DNA of 64,000 bases, taken from the NCBI GenBank assembly GCA_020629545.1, contig JAHDDC010000015.1, forward strand, positions 1 to 64,000. Reading direction: 5' to 3'. The translations under genes and the position numbers were made by a program. This stretch comes from Hellea sp. (lineage in GTDB: Bacteria; Pseudomonadota; Alphaproteobacteria; Caulobacterales; Maricaulaceae). How positions within the stretch are numbered: position 1 is the first letter of the stretch; each line of letters opens with the position of its first letter. The notes beneath the pieces were generated by a model. That model ran no database searches. It saw only the letters and a program-made list of their open reading frames with translations, and was not told where the DNA came from. Shown one piece after another: positions 26,434-35,159 of the stretch.

Positions 26434-27234
26434 TTATGTGGCTTTTCGACGAACCCCTTTGGCTGGCGGGGTTTCTTTTCCGCCGGCAAAAGCTTGCGCA
26501 ATTGACATCCATTCTTTGGCTGTTTCGCCCGTGAGTTCTAATGACGTGTCTTCGATATTTCGGCATTGTGTGACGACTTGTGAAAACTCTGTGGCAGAGC
26601 CTTCGACCTTGTTGCCCTCTTGGGGGTCATTCCATTCCCAGATGGCGCCGGAAGGCGCCGTTAGACGCACATAGGGTTTGGGCTTGATCGGTTCGCGGCC
26701 ATTGACTTTGAATGACCAGCTATAAGTTGTCACGCCGATATGGGCGACATTTTTGAGGCGGTCGCCATTGACTCGATCTTCGCCGAGCACATCGAATATC
26801 GCCTGAGCGTGAGCCCAGTGCTCCATTTGCCGCGCGATGATACAGGATTTGACTGACATATCCGGCCCCGCCCATTTCACGCGTTGGTCGGCATCTGCCA
26901 AGTGGAACCGCTCCGCCATATCCGGGTAATAGGCTTTCCATTCGTCGTAAATCTGGCGACTGGTTTTATTGCCGAAATATTCATCCTGCAATGCCTGATG
27001 GGAGCCGCCTTTCATCAGGCCTGTCATGGCCATGGTGATGAATTCCTGAAATTTTTCGGGCGCATTTAATGTTTCATCGGCGGCAATATTCCACAGATGT
27101 AAATGGCCCATAATATCGTGAATGGTCCATCCTTTAAATAAGGTCGCCTTAGCAAAAACATCATCATCTCTGCCATCAAGCAGGGCGGCGATGGAGTCGC
27201 ATTCTTCTTTGAACTGCAGGGCTTCGGGTGTCAT
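26434..27234 (-). CDS. TIGR03084-like, DinB/maleylpyruvate isomerase-N protein
   Basis: 266-aa protein with an N-terminal four-helix DinB/mycothiol-isomerase-N type domain: K-G-W-T-I-H-D-I-M-G-H-L near residue 35 and M-E-H-W-A-H-A-Q-A-I near residue 135 supply the His residues of the usual metal site. The C-terminal half resembles TIGR03084-family proteins that commonly lie in acyl-CoA catabolic clusters. Function is not established. Its start overlaps the carboxylase alpha stop by four bases, so it belongs to the same operon and probably helps the same pathway. Confidence 0.72.
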   Translation of the reverse strand: MTPEALQFKEECDSIAALLDGRDDDVFAKATLFKGWTIHDIMGHLHLWNIAADETLNAPEKFQEFITMAMTGLMKGGSHQALQDEYFGNKTSRQIYDEWKAYYPDMAERFHLADADQRVKWAGPDMSVKSCIIARQMEHWAHAQAIFDVLGEDRVNGDRLKNVAHIGVTTYSWSFKVNGREPIKPKPYVRLTAPSGAIWEWNDPQEGNKVEGSATEFSQVVTQCRNIEDTSLELTGETAKEWMSIAQAFAGGKETPPAKGVRRKAT

Positions 27235-29204
27235 TCGCTTTCCTCAATCTCAAACATCAGGGCATCAGCTGCGATTTGATTTCCGGCCACAGCATTGACG
27301 CAGATAATTGTACCGTCAATATCCGCCAGGATTTCGTGTTGCATCTTCATGGCTTCTAAAATGGCTAGTCTCTGCCCGGTTTTAACATGATCGCCAGGCG
27401 ATACAAATAAATCGATCACCGCCCCGTGCATCGGGGCTGTAATGATACCGGCTCCGCCCTCATCAGCCGCGCTGCTATAAATTTCGTTTGCGTTGGTCAG
27501 ATCAAATGACAGGGTTTCTGTGCTCAGACTGATATACGGGCCATTGGTCAAATAGGTTGCCTTAATCCGCGTATTATCAACGTTGAGCGAAGCCGAATTA
27601 AGGTCTCTGGATAGAACCGAAATCGAGAGTGATGAGTTGTCGACTTTAACGTCATAGGCTGAAGCGCTAGGCGACACTGTCACGCCTATATCACCATATT
27701 GATAAGGTGTTGCGATTTGGTGGGCACTAGTCCAACCTAATAAGTCGCATGATATAGGCAGAGCCTGCTCAAGTGCGGCATCCCTTGCTGTCTCATATTG
27801 CAGGACGGCAGCAATAGCTACAGTGCGATTATCCAGCTCAGCTTCGGCCAGATCATCCGAGCTGAAATTTTCCGCTATGAACGCTGTCGTCGCGTCTCCA
27901 GATTTAAACGCATCTTTTTCAAGCGCATCAATAAGAAAAGCCCGGTTTGTTTTAACGCCAAAAATGGTCGCATTTTTTAGCGCCTTTACGAGCCTCGCGC
28001 GGGCATCTTCTCGCGTCTCCCCATAGCTCATGATTTTGGCGATCATTGGATCATAAAAAGGGGAAATTTCGCTGCCGGTTTCAATACCGCTATCGACCCG
28101 GATATTTGCCCCATGCGGCGATAGAAATAGCTCGGCTTTACCCGTCGCAGGAAGAAAGTCATTCGCTGGATCTTCGGCGTAAAGCCTGGCTTCAATCGCA
28201 TGACCGATCAGCTTCACATCACTTTGCGTTACTGGCAGGTTTTCGCCCCTAGCGACGCGGATCTGCATCTCGACCAAATCAAGTCCGGTCACGAGTTCGG
28301 TCACAGGATGTTCGACTTGTAGACGTGTATTCATTTCTAGGAAATAAAACACGCCGGATGCGTCCAGCATAAATTCAACCGTACCAGCGCCGACATATCC
28401 AATATCTTTGGCGGCTTTGACGGCCGCTTCGCCCATAGCGGCGCGGAGCTTATCCGTCATGACCGGGCAGGGCGCTTCCTCTATGACTTTTTGGTGGCGG
28501 CGCTGCACGGAACAGTCACGTTCACCTAGATGGATTGTATTTCCAGCTTTATCCGCGAAGACCTGTATTTCGACATGCCGCGGATTTTGTATAGCTTTCT
28601 CGACAATCAGAACGTCAGACCCAAATGAGCTCAGAGCTTCTGAGCGGGCGTCTTTGATTGCATTAGGTAGCGATTTCGCCTCGTCGACAAACCGCATGCC
28701 GCGACCGCCGCCCCCAGCCGCCGCTTTGACCATGACAGGAAGGCCTATCGTCGATGCTTCTTTGATCAAGGTTTCATCGTCCTGTTTCTCGCCTTGATAA
28801 CCGGGCACGCAAGGTACGCCGGCCTTGATCATACGTCGTTTGGATTTGGCTTTGTCGCCCATAATGTCAATCGCCTCAACATTGGGTCCGATAAATATGA
28901 TACCGGCCTTATCGCAAGCGTCGGCGAAGTCGGCGTTTTCGGACAAGAATCCATAACCGGGATGAATCGCATCTGCGCCGGATGTTTTCGCTGCGGCTAT
29001 TATTTTATCGATCACAAGATAAGAATCCGTAGCCGGGGATGGACCGATATGCACGGCTTCATCAGCCATTTTGACATGCAGGGCATCGCAATCTGCGTCG
29101 GAGTAAACAGCGATCGTTCGAATGCCCATTTGACGGGAAGTGCGCATGACACGGCAAGCAATTTCCCCGCGATTGGCAATTAAGATGGAGTGGATATCAG
29201 ACAT
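27231..29204 (-). CDS. atuF: Acyl-CoA carboxylase alpha subunit, AtuF-like
   Basis: 657-aa biotin carboxylase/biotin carrier subunit. Order: biotin carboxylase N domain (S-I-L-I-A-N-R-G-E-I-A-C-R at the start), ATP-grasp with K-A-A-A-G-G-G-G-R-G-M-R, E-M-N-T-R-L-Q-V-E-H catalytic segment, carboxylase C domain, a linker, and the biotinyl domain with L-E-A-M-K-M-Q-H-E near the C terminus (biotin on K620). It carboxylates biotin with ATP and bicarbonate for the beta subunit encoded two genes upstream. It overlaps the hydratase by eight bases. Geranyl-CoA versus methylcrotonyl-CoA specificity is decided by the beta subunit; neighbouring AtuA favours the geranyl-type pathway. Confidence 0.88.
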   Translation of the reverse strand: MSDIHSILIANRGEIACRVMRTSRQMGIRTIAVYSDADCDALHVKMADEAVHIGPSPATDSYLVIDKIIAAAKTSGADAIHPGYGFLSENADFADACDKAGIIFIGPNVEAIDIMGDKAKSKRRMIKAGVPCVPGYQGEKQDDETLIKEASTIGLPVMVKAAAGGGGRGMRFVDEAKSLPNAIKDARSEALSSFGSDVLIVEKAIQNPRHVEIQVFADKAGNTIHLGERDCSVQRRHQKVIEEAPCPVMTDKLRAAMGEAAVKAAKDIGYVGAGTVEFMLDASGVFYFLEMNTRLQVEHPVTELVTGLDLVEMQIRVARGENLPVTQSDVKLIGHAIEARLYAEDPANDFLPATGKAELFLSPHGANIRVDSGIETGSEISPFYDPMIAKIMSYGETREDARARLVKALKNATIFGVKTNRAFLIDALEKDAFKSGDATTAFIAENFSSDDLAEAELDNRTVAIAAVLQYETARDAALEQALPISCDLLGWTSAHQIATPYQYGDIGVTVSPSASAYDVKVDNSSLSISVLSRDLNSASLNVDNTRIKATYLTNGPYISLSTETLSFDLTNANEIYSSAADEGGAGIITAPMHGAVIDLFVSPGDHVKTGQRLAILEAMKMQHEILADIDGTIICVNAVAGNQIAADALMFEIEESE

Positions 29205-30009
29205 CTTCGCTCCATTTTGGCTTTCGTTTTTCTACAAAACTGGCAATGCCTTCACGGCCTTCCTCCGACGTAATCGCGTCCGCAAATTTCCCGGCCGCGA
29301 ATTCCTTTTGCCCTTCGCGGTCAAGATAGGCTGTGGCGAGTAAAATGTCTTTGGTCAGGCCTACCGCACCCGGCGCGCATTTATAAATGCCATTTTTGAG
29401 GGATTTAAGAACTTCATCATATTCGGCTTCATCAGCGACGACGTAATCTGAGAGATTATAATTCGGTGTGTCTTCGCCCAAAAAACGAGCGCCTGTCAGC
29501 ATGATGCGGCGGGCAATCGGCAGTCCTGTTCGGCTCACGACGATTGGGGCGATTTGTGCCGGCGCTATGCCGATCATTGTTTCGGTCAGCGAGAACTTGG
29601 CGGTTTTTTCGACAATAATTACATCAGCGCAACACATAAGTCCGAGTCCGCCCGCAATGGCGGCGCCTTGAACATAGGCAACGACCACTTGAGGCAGGCC
29701 CATGACAAGATCGAAAAGCTCTCCGGCTTCGTAATTCATTTTTTTGAAATCGGCGTGTGGGTTGCCGCCACTGGATTGACCGGCAGAAAAACTTTTCAGA
29801 TCTCCGCCAGCACAGAATACGCCGCCTTTGCCGCGCAGGGTCACCCCGCGAATAGTCCGGTCATCATGGATAGCGCGCATGATAGACATGAATTCTTGGG
29901 TCAATTGGGCGGAGAGAGCATTGCGGTTCTCGGGGGAATTAAACCAGACGGTAAGCCAACCGCCGTCGCGCTCGCAAATTATCTTTTCGGTTGCGGGTAA
30001 TTCAGTCAT
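29197..30009 (-). CDS. Enoyl-CoA hydratase, AtuE/LiuC-like
   Basis: 270-aa crotonase-fold enzyme expected to hydrate the carboxylated enoyl-CoA (isohexenyl-glutaconyl-CoA or 3-methylglutaconyl-CoA). The oxyanion-hole motifs C-A-G-G-D-L-K-S-F near residue 66 and A-A-I-A-G-G-L-G-L near residue 115 are intact. One of the two usual catalytic glutamates appears in T-E-T-M-I-G. Sits between beta and alpha carboxylase genes, overlapping both (1 and 8 bases), as in liu and atu operons. Confidence 0.87.
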   Translation of the reverse strand: MTELPATEKIICERDGGWLTVWFNSPENRNALSAQLTQEFMSIMRAIHDDRTIRGVTLRGKGGVFCAGGDLKSFSAGQSSGGNPHADFKKMNYEAGELFDLVMGLPQVVVAYVQGAAIAGGLGLMCCADVIIVEKTAKFSLTETMIGIAPAQIAPIVVSRTGLPIARRIMLTGARFLGEDTPNYNLSDYVVADEAEYDEVLKSLKNGIYKCAPGAVGLTKDILLATAYLDREGQKEFAAGKFADAITSEEGREGIASFVEKRKPKWSEDV

Positions 30010-31631
30010 TACATTCTCGCTATTCCAAATGAGTTTTCGCGGACTGTGCGTTTACGGCCTTCCCAAACCGTGGCGAGTAAAAAGCCTAGCACTTTGCGAG
30101 TATCGCGGGGGTCGATCATACCGTCATCCATACAATGACCAGAGGTGTAAAAGGCTCCTGACTGGCCATCAAAAAGCTGAGTCAGCATGGCCTTTTGCAT
30201 GGCCGCTTTTTCTTTGTCGATTTCCACACCGGCTCTTTTGGCTTGGGCGGTCGCTACGATGTCCATGACCGTTGCGGCTTGTTCGCCGCCCATGACACCC
30301 GTGGCCGCATTGGGCCAAGTCAGCAGAAAATCTGGGTCATATCCCCGTCCGCACATGCCATAATTCCCGGCTCCGAAGCTGGCTCCAATCATGAGGGTCA
30401 GGCGCGGCACGTCGGCATTTGTCACAGCTTGAATCATCTTGGATCCGTGCTTAATCATACCTGCCTGCTCATAGGCTTTGCCGACCATATAGCCCGTTGT
30501 GTTTTGCAGGAAAATCAGTGGTGTATCGGATTGGTCCATGAGCTGGATAAACTGTGCGGCTTTGGTGGCGCCGTTTGGATCGATGGGACCATTATTCCCG
30601 ATCAGTCCGCATTTATAGCCCATGATATTCGCCTGTAGGCAAACGGTAGATACGCCGTAACCCGGTTTAAAATCCGTGAAGTCAGACCCGTCCACGATAC
30701 GCGCGACCACTTCGCGGACATCATAAGGCTTGCGATAATTTGTCGGCACAATCCCGGCTAACTCATCAATATCATAGATGGGTTCGTCATATGGTGTCTG
30801 GGTGCGCTTCGGGCAGTTTTCGTTCCAGCCAAGACGGCCCACAATTTCGCGCATCATCAGGACAGCTTCGCCGTCATTTTCAGCCAAATATTCAACGACG
30901 CCTGAAATTGTGGCGTGCATTTCAGCTCCGCCAAGTTCTTCATCTGTAGCAATTTCGCCAGTGGCCGCTTTCAGGAGCGGCGGGCCCGCAAGATAAGCTT
31001 TGCCGCCGCCTTTGACTCCGACGACATAATCAGAAAGTCCGGGCATGTAAGCTCCGCCCGCTGTCGATGATCCGTGGAGTATAGAGAGCACAGGGACGCC
31101 GGCTTTTGACAGTTTTGCCAGATTTCCAAATAGCCGCCCGCCTTCCGTGAAATGATCAACTTTGTAATTGATAAGATCACCGCCAGCGCTTTCGACCAGA
31201 TGCACAAAAGGGATTTTTTGCTCTAGCGCAATTTCTTGACCCCGTTGCAGTCTATAGCCGCCCGCAACAGTTAAGGCTCCAGCCTTGATGCCGCTGTCAT
31301 CTGTGACAATCACGCATTTAACGCCGTTGATAAAACCTATCCCGCACATAATCGTGCCTCCAGGAATAGAGCGTTCTTCTTTTTTCGTATCTTGCAGATA
31401 ACCCGCCAGATTTCCAATTTCGAGATAAGGCATTCCCGGATCAAGGAGTCGGGCCAGTCGTTCACGAGGTAGAAGCTGACCGCGTTTATCAAATTTCGGT
31501 TTTTTACTGGCCGAAATGGCTGGCGCCCGAGCGTTAAGTTCGTTGAGCTTGTCGACAAGCGTCAGCATATCTTTGCGGTTTTCCGCGTAAGCCTCGCTAT
31601 TGGTGTTTATACGGGATTTGAAAATGGGCAT
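30009..31631 (-). CDS. atuC: Acyl-CoA carboxylase beta subunit, AtuC-like
   Basis: Carboxyltransferase subunit (540 aa). I chose ATG 31631 (MPIFKSRINTNSEAY), which has AGTGAGG upstream and begins like other beta subunits; the longer ATG 31646 sits inside a hairpin. Family features: K-R-G-Q-L-L-P-R-E-R-L-A-R-L-L-D-P-G, LAGYLQD, SAGGDL, G-S-S-T-A-G-G-A-Y-M-P-G and E-L-G-G-A-E-M-H. LAGYLQD and the segment D-S-G-I-K-A-G-A-L-T recall geranyl-CoA carboxylase AtuC rather than methylcrotonyl-CoA carboxylase. With AtuA next to it, it is best read as AtuC-type, but the exact branched acyl-CoA needs testing. Functions with the alpha subunit at 27231. Confidence 0.85.
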   Translation of the reverse strand: MPIFKSRINTNSEAYAENRKDMLTLVDKLNELNARAPAISASKKPKFDKRGQLLPRERLARLLDPGMPYLEIGNLAGYLQDTKKEERSIPGGTIMCGIGFINGVKCVIVTDDSGIKAGALTVAGGYRLQRGQEIALEQKIPFVHLVESAGGDLINYKVDHFTEGGRLFGNLAKLSKAGVPVLSILHGSSTAGGAYMPGLSDYVVGVKGGGKAYLAGPPLLKAATGEIATDEELGGAEMHATISGVVEYLAENDGEAVLMMREIVGRLGWNENCPKRTQTPYDEPIYDIDELAGIVPTNYRKPYDVREVVARIVDGSDFTDFKPGYGVSTVCLQANIMGYKCGLIGNNGPIDPNGATKAAQFIQLMDQSDTPLIFLQNTTGYMVGKAYEQAGMIKHGSKMIQAVTNADVPRLTLMIGASFGAGNYGMCGRGYDPDFLLTWPNAATGVMGGEQAATVMDIVATAQAKRAGVEIDKEKAAMQKAMLTQLFDGQSGAFYTSGHCMDDGMIDPRDTRKVLGFLLATVWEGRKRTVRENSFGIARM

Positions 31632-31644
31632 TTTAACCTCACTC

Positions 31645-31664
31645 ATCCCGCCGGAGGGCGGGAT
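31645..31664. promoter_or_regulatory. Intercistronic hairpin over the first ATG of the carboxylase beta gene
   Basis: Perfect 8-bp stem ATCCCGCC / GGCGGGAT with a 4-base loop. On the minus strand it lies between atuA and atuC and includes the upstream ATG (31646), so that start would be sequestered and ATG 31631 used. No T run follows. It may set relative expression or mRNA stability within the operon. Confidence 0.5.
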
Positions 31665-31697
31665 CCAAGATCAGATTTGAGACCGGGAATAATTTAT

Positions 31698-33473
31698 TCA
31701 TCCCACTTCCTCCGCAATATCTTTGGAAACCTTAATAGTCTTAGCGAGGAGTATCTGCGCGTAGCCTTTGGCCTGCGCATCATTTCGCAAGGATGCTGCG
31801 CCGCCGCCGCCAAGCACATTGTCGATCAGAATGTTCATGGAATGCGAGCCGGGCAAATAAAATCTTTCAATGCCTGTTGGTTCAAAATGGGCATAGGTTT
31901 CGCGAATGCAGTCTTCGGTCAAACCGGCCCAGATATAATTCATATATTCCGGCTTGCGGGCGATGATTCCGATATTGGCTTTATTGCCTTTATCTCCGGA
32001 CCGGCCCCAGGCAAGTTTGATGAGCGGAACTTCGGCTGTCATGTCTGATATTGCGCTAGGCTCGGCAGGTCGTTCAGGCGCGTTGGCCTGGCCTAGGACG
32101 ACATCTTCATAACTAATATTCTTTGATCCCATATCAATGGTGATGGTGACGTCCTCTTTGGGCGTTAGATATGAGAAAAGCCTGACAACAGGCGAGGGGC
32201 GCGCGCGTCCGGCCCCTGTAAATCCTGATAACCCCGGAGGTGTTGCAAGGCCTAGTCCGGCAAGTTCTTTGAGGAAAATACCGACTCCTTTGACGTCTGG
32301 ATGTTTTACGGCGACTTTTAAAACGACCTCATCTGTATCCTGATATTCACCTTTCTGGCTTCCGGCTCCCAATATCTCGATACTGGTTTCGGAGAATTCG
32401 CCTAGATTGAACATGCGCAAGGTTTTGGCTGCGCGTTCAAATCCCGCATCCGCCAGTTTCGCGGCTTTGGCCGTCGCTCTTTCACCGTATAGCGTCATGA
32501 AAGTTCCGGCTCGAAATCCGTCTCGATAGGTCAGACAGGTTTTATAGTTTGCGGGTGGTGGGAATCCGCGAGCATTGCTTACGGATATTCGGTTCTCCCC
32601 GATATATTCGATCGAAACGTCTGAGAAATCACAGGTTACATCCGGCAAAATATAAGCCTGCGGGTCTCCGATTTCATAAAGCATTTGCTCTGATACCGTG
32701 CCGACATTGACAACCCCGCCAGTGCCTTCTGGTTTTGTGGTGACAAAAGAGCCGTCTGCGGAAATTTCACAAATCGGATAGCCAATATTGACGATATCCC
32801 CTGTATTTTCCCAATCTGTAAAATTGCCGCCAGTGGCTTGCGGGCCGCATTCCAAAATATGCCCTGCCAAGGAACCGCTGGCGAGCTGATTCAGATCAGA
32901 CGGGTTCCATCCAAATTCATGTATACAGGGGCCGAGCGTCACAGCGCTATCGACACAGCGCCCTGTAATCACAATGTCCGCGCCTTCATCCAAGGCTTTG
33001 GCAATCGGGAAAGCGCCGAGATAGGAATTGATACTCATGATTTTATCGGCTTCGGGGAAAGGTTCGCCGGAAAACATGTCGGTGTAACCCTTTTGAGCGA
33101 TCCCATCTTTGTCCCCGACGAGATTATCTCCTCTAATGACTGCTACTGTCAGATCGAGACCTTTATCGGCGATCAAAGCTCTCGCCGCGGCTCCGCAACT
33201 TTCGGGGTTAACACCGCCGGCATTGGCAATGACCTTGACGCCTTTGGCGGCGATTTGGGGCAAAAAAGGCTTGAGGACAAAATCAATAAAATCCGTAGCA
33301 AAACCCTTTTCAGGGTCTTTTGCTTTTTGCCGTGCCATGATCGACATCGTGATCTCGGCCAGGTAATCATAGACCAGATAGTCTAAGTTGGGATGCGCTA
33401 AAAGCTGCGGCGTCGCCATGGCAGATTCGCCCCAATATCCGCTGGCGCCGCCGATCGAAATGGTTTGCCTCAC
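31698..33473 (-). CDS. atuA: AtuA protein (DUF1446 plus AtuA-C domain)
   Basis: 591-aa AtuA-type protein of acyclic terpene utilisation. Residues 1-450 are DUF1446 (start I-S-I-G-G-A-S-G-Y-W-G-E-S; A-N-A-G-G-V-N-P near 82; T-G-R-C-V-D-S-A-V-T-L near 175). The C-terminal ~110 residues are the AtuA-like ferredoxin-fold domain (K-L-A-W-G-R-S-G-D-K-G-N-K-A-N-I-G near 483, HSMNILIDNVLGGGG near 545). In Pseudomonas aeruginosa atuA is required for citronellol/geraniol growth, but its reaction is not settled. Start is GTG 33473. First gene of the minus-strand operon running down to 26434, divergent from a TetR gene. Confidence 0.9.
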   Translation of the reverse strand: MRQTISIGGASGYWGESAMATPQLLAHPNLDYLVYDYLAEITMSIMARQKAKDPEKGFATDFIDFVLKPFLPQIAAKGVKVIANAGGVNPESCGAAARALIADKGLDLTVAVIRGDNLVGDKDGIAQKGYTDMFSGEPFPEADKIMSINSYLGAFPIAKALDEGADIVITGRCVDSAVTLGPCIHEFGWNPSDLNQLASGSLAGHILECGPQATGGNFTDWENTGDIVNIGYPICEISADGSFVTTKPEGTGGVVNVGTVSEQMLYEIGDPQAYILPDVTCDFSDVSIEYIGENRISVSNARGFPPPANYKTCLTYRDGFRAGTFMTLYGERATAKAAKLADAGFERAAKTLRMFNLGEFSETSIEILGAGSQKGEYQDTDEVVLKVAVKHPDVKGVGIFLKELAGLGLATPPGLSGFTGAGRARPSPVVRLFSYLTPKEDVTITIDMGSKNISYEDVVLGQANAPERPAEPSAISDMTAEVPLIKLAWGRSGDKGNKANIGIIARKPEYMNYIWAGLTEDCIRETYAHFEPTGIERFYLPGSHSMNILIDNVLGGGGAASLRNDAQAKGYAQILLAKTIKVSKDIAEEVG

Positions 33474-33498
33474 AATAGGCTCCGCTTGACAAAAGGCA

Positions 33499-33536
33499 TA
33501 AAATGAGTAATCTTCATTTTAACTGAATATCATTCA
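33499..33536. promoter_or_regulatory. Divergent operator region between atuA and tetR
   Basis: Two dyads lie in the 79-base gap. The first is a perfect 8-bp inverted repeat TAAAATGA / TCATTTTA with a 7-base spacer (33499-33521). The second is TGAAT / ATTCA with a 3-base spacer (33524-33536). The 22 bases 33515-33536 recur with 17 matches at 20499-20520, upstream of the acyl-CoA dehydrogenase pair. The adjacent TetR protein is the obvious candidate ligand. Confidence 0.62.
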
Positions 33537-33552
33537 TTTTTAGTAAAAGTCA

Positions 33553-34245
33553 ATGCCGAACACTAAATCCAAACCTGGGGAAATTAAGACACGGCGCGAA
33601 AAAGTCGCCGATCGGGAGATCGCAATTCTCAAGGCCGCTGCGTCGGTGTTTAACGAGAAGGGCTATGCTAAAGCCTCTATGGCCGAAATTGCCCGCAAGG
33701 CTGGTGTGGCCGATGGTACGGTCTATCTTTATTTCAAAAATAAGGATGATTTAATTCGTGGAGTGTTGGCCCGGTTTTATGCTCGACTGACAGAGACCGC
33801 CCAACAAGGCGTTGACAAGCGGGCTGATACGAAATCCAAGCTAAAGTTCCTGGCCCGGCATCACATGCGCCAAGTCATGGATAGCTGGCGACTGCTCGAA
33901 ATCGCGCCCATGATTGACCGCTCTTCTGCGCAATATAAGCAAAGTGATCTTTACCGTCTTAACCGGGAATATGTTGCCGTGTTTGACAGGGTTGCTAAAT
34001 CGGCTATTTCGGAAGGTCTCATCAGCGCTGAGGCCGAGCTATGGGTCCTTCGGGATATGTTCTTTGGTGCGATGGAATATTCAGCCAGAACCATGCTGTT
34101 TGTGCGCCGAGATGATGATATTAATAGCTTTGTTGATAATCTGTTGGGTCTGCTTATTGGCGGTATAACACCTTCACCTGAAGCTGATATTTTGAGCCGG
34201 CTCGAAGCTGTTGCTGACCGGCTTGAGGGACGAGGTGGCGTCTGA
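33553..34245 (+). CDS. TetR-family regulator of the atu-like operon
   Basis: 230-aa TetR repressor. The N-terminal helix-turn-helix is clear: I-L-K-A-A-A-S-V-F, then Y-A-K-A-S-M-A-E-I-A-R-K-A-G-V-A-D-G-T-V-Y-L-Y-F near residues 38-60. The C-terminal ligand domain resembles FadR/acyl-CoA-sensing members. It is divergent from atuA, with dyads in the shared promoter, so it probably represses itself and the catabolic operon and is released by an acyl-CoA such as a citronellyl- or geranyl-CoA. The effector is inferred. Confidence 0.88.
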   Translation: MPNTKSKPGEIKTRREKVADREIAILKAAASVFNEKGYAKASMAEIARKAGVADGTVYLYFKNKDDLIRGVLARFYARLTETAQQGVDKRADTKSKLKFLARHHMRQVMDSWRLLEIAPMIDRSSAQYKQSDLYRLNREYVAVFDRVAKSAISEGLISAEAELWVLRDMFFGAMEYSARTMLFVRRDDDINSFVDNLLGLLIGGITPSPEADILSRLEAVADRLEGRGGV

Positions 34246-34254
34246 AGCGAACCT

Positions 34255-35067
34255 TTACAATCCCTGCAGTGTCGCGAAACTAATTCCGCTGCGATAGACA
34301 TATATAAACACGAACAGCGCAGACATTTGCAAAAATCCGGCGAACCAAGCGCGGGGCCAGCTATCATTCCATGTTCGACGATTTGCCAAGGCAAAATAGA
34401 CGTAGCAACCGCCAAAACTCAGTATTCGCATGAACCAGTCCGGCGTTAAGTCTTGGGGCACTTTAAACGCAATAAACAGAAGAATAAAAAACCAAAGCGT
34501 AAAAAAACTCAAATTATGGGTCGCAAAAATTAGATGCTTGCCAATTTGCGGTACTGTTTTGGGCCGAGACAAATAGCTCCCGAGAGCAAGGAAAGGAATG
34601 CCAAGGAATAAAAAGGCCTTGGAGTGATTTCTAACCGTCACATCATATTTGAGAGCCAATTCAGCGCGGCTAAGATCAAGCGCGGTCATTTTCTCCATAG
34701 CGAGATGATTGGCGAGGTATGGGCTGTCCGCTGTTAAGCCGGCGAAAAACCATTTTGCCGGAATATAGAATATATCAAAGTCCGGGGCGAAAACAAAAAA
34801 AACAACCGTTACAATCAGGAAAGTCTGAATGGGCGACAAATAGGGTTTTCTCAGGCCAGCAAAATAGTCACGCGATAATTGTCCGGGCCGTTTTACAAAA
34901 GCCCCGAGCGTCCGATAAAACTTTGTATCGACATTTGTGAGACCTGATACGAAACTGCTAATATAACGGCTGATATAGAAATCTTCCGGTGCGACGACTT
35001 TCTCACCGCAATTCTGGCAATAGGTCCCCGAAATATTAGCACTGCAATTTTTACAAAGCCCGTCCAT
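34255..35067 (-). CDS. DUF3667-like membrane protein with zinc ribbon
   Basis: 270-aa integral membrane protein of the DUF3667 type. Residues 6-20 hold two Cys pairs (C-K-N-C and C-Q-N-C-G) forming a small zinc ribbon. The conserved G-A-F-V-K-R-P-G-Q-L-S-R-D-Y and R-K-P-Y-L-S-P-I-Q-T-F segments precede about four hydrophobic helices. Function of the family is unknown. Its end lies nine bases from the convergent TetR stop. Confidence 0.8.
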   Translation of the reverse strand: MDGLCKNCSANISGTYCQNCGEKVVAPEDFYISRYISSFVSGLTNVDTKFYRTLGAFVKRPGQLSRDYFAGLRKPYLSPIQTFLIVTVVFFVFAPDFDIFYIPAKWFFAGLTADSPYLANHLAMEKMTALDLSRAELALKYDVTVRNHSKAFLFLGIPFLALGSYLSRPKTVPQIGKHLIFATHNLSFFTLWFFILLFIAFKVPQDLTPDWFMRILSFGGCYVYFALANRRTWNDSWPRAWFAGFLQMSALFVFIYVYRSGISFATLQGL

Positions 35068-35159
35068 AGAATTACGTTATCCGAGGGGCGATGAATTGCA
35101 ACCCTTCTCGGTTTTGGGGTTGAAAGGACCTTCTTAGATCTAACGAGAAGTTCAGCCGT

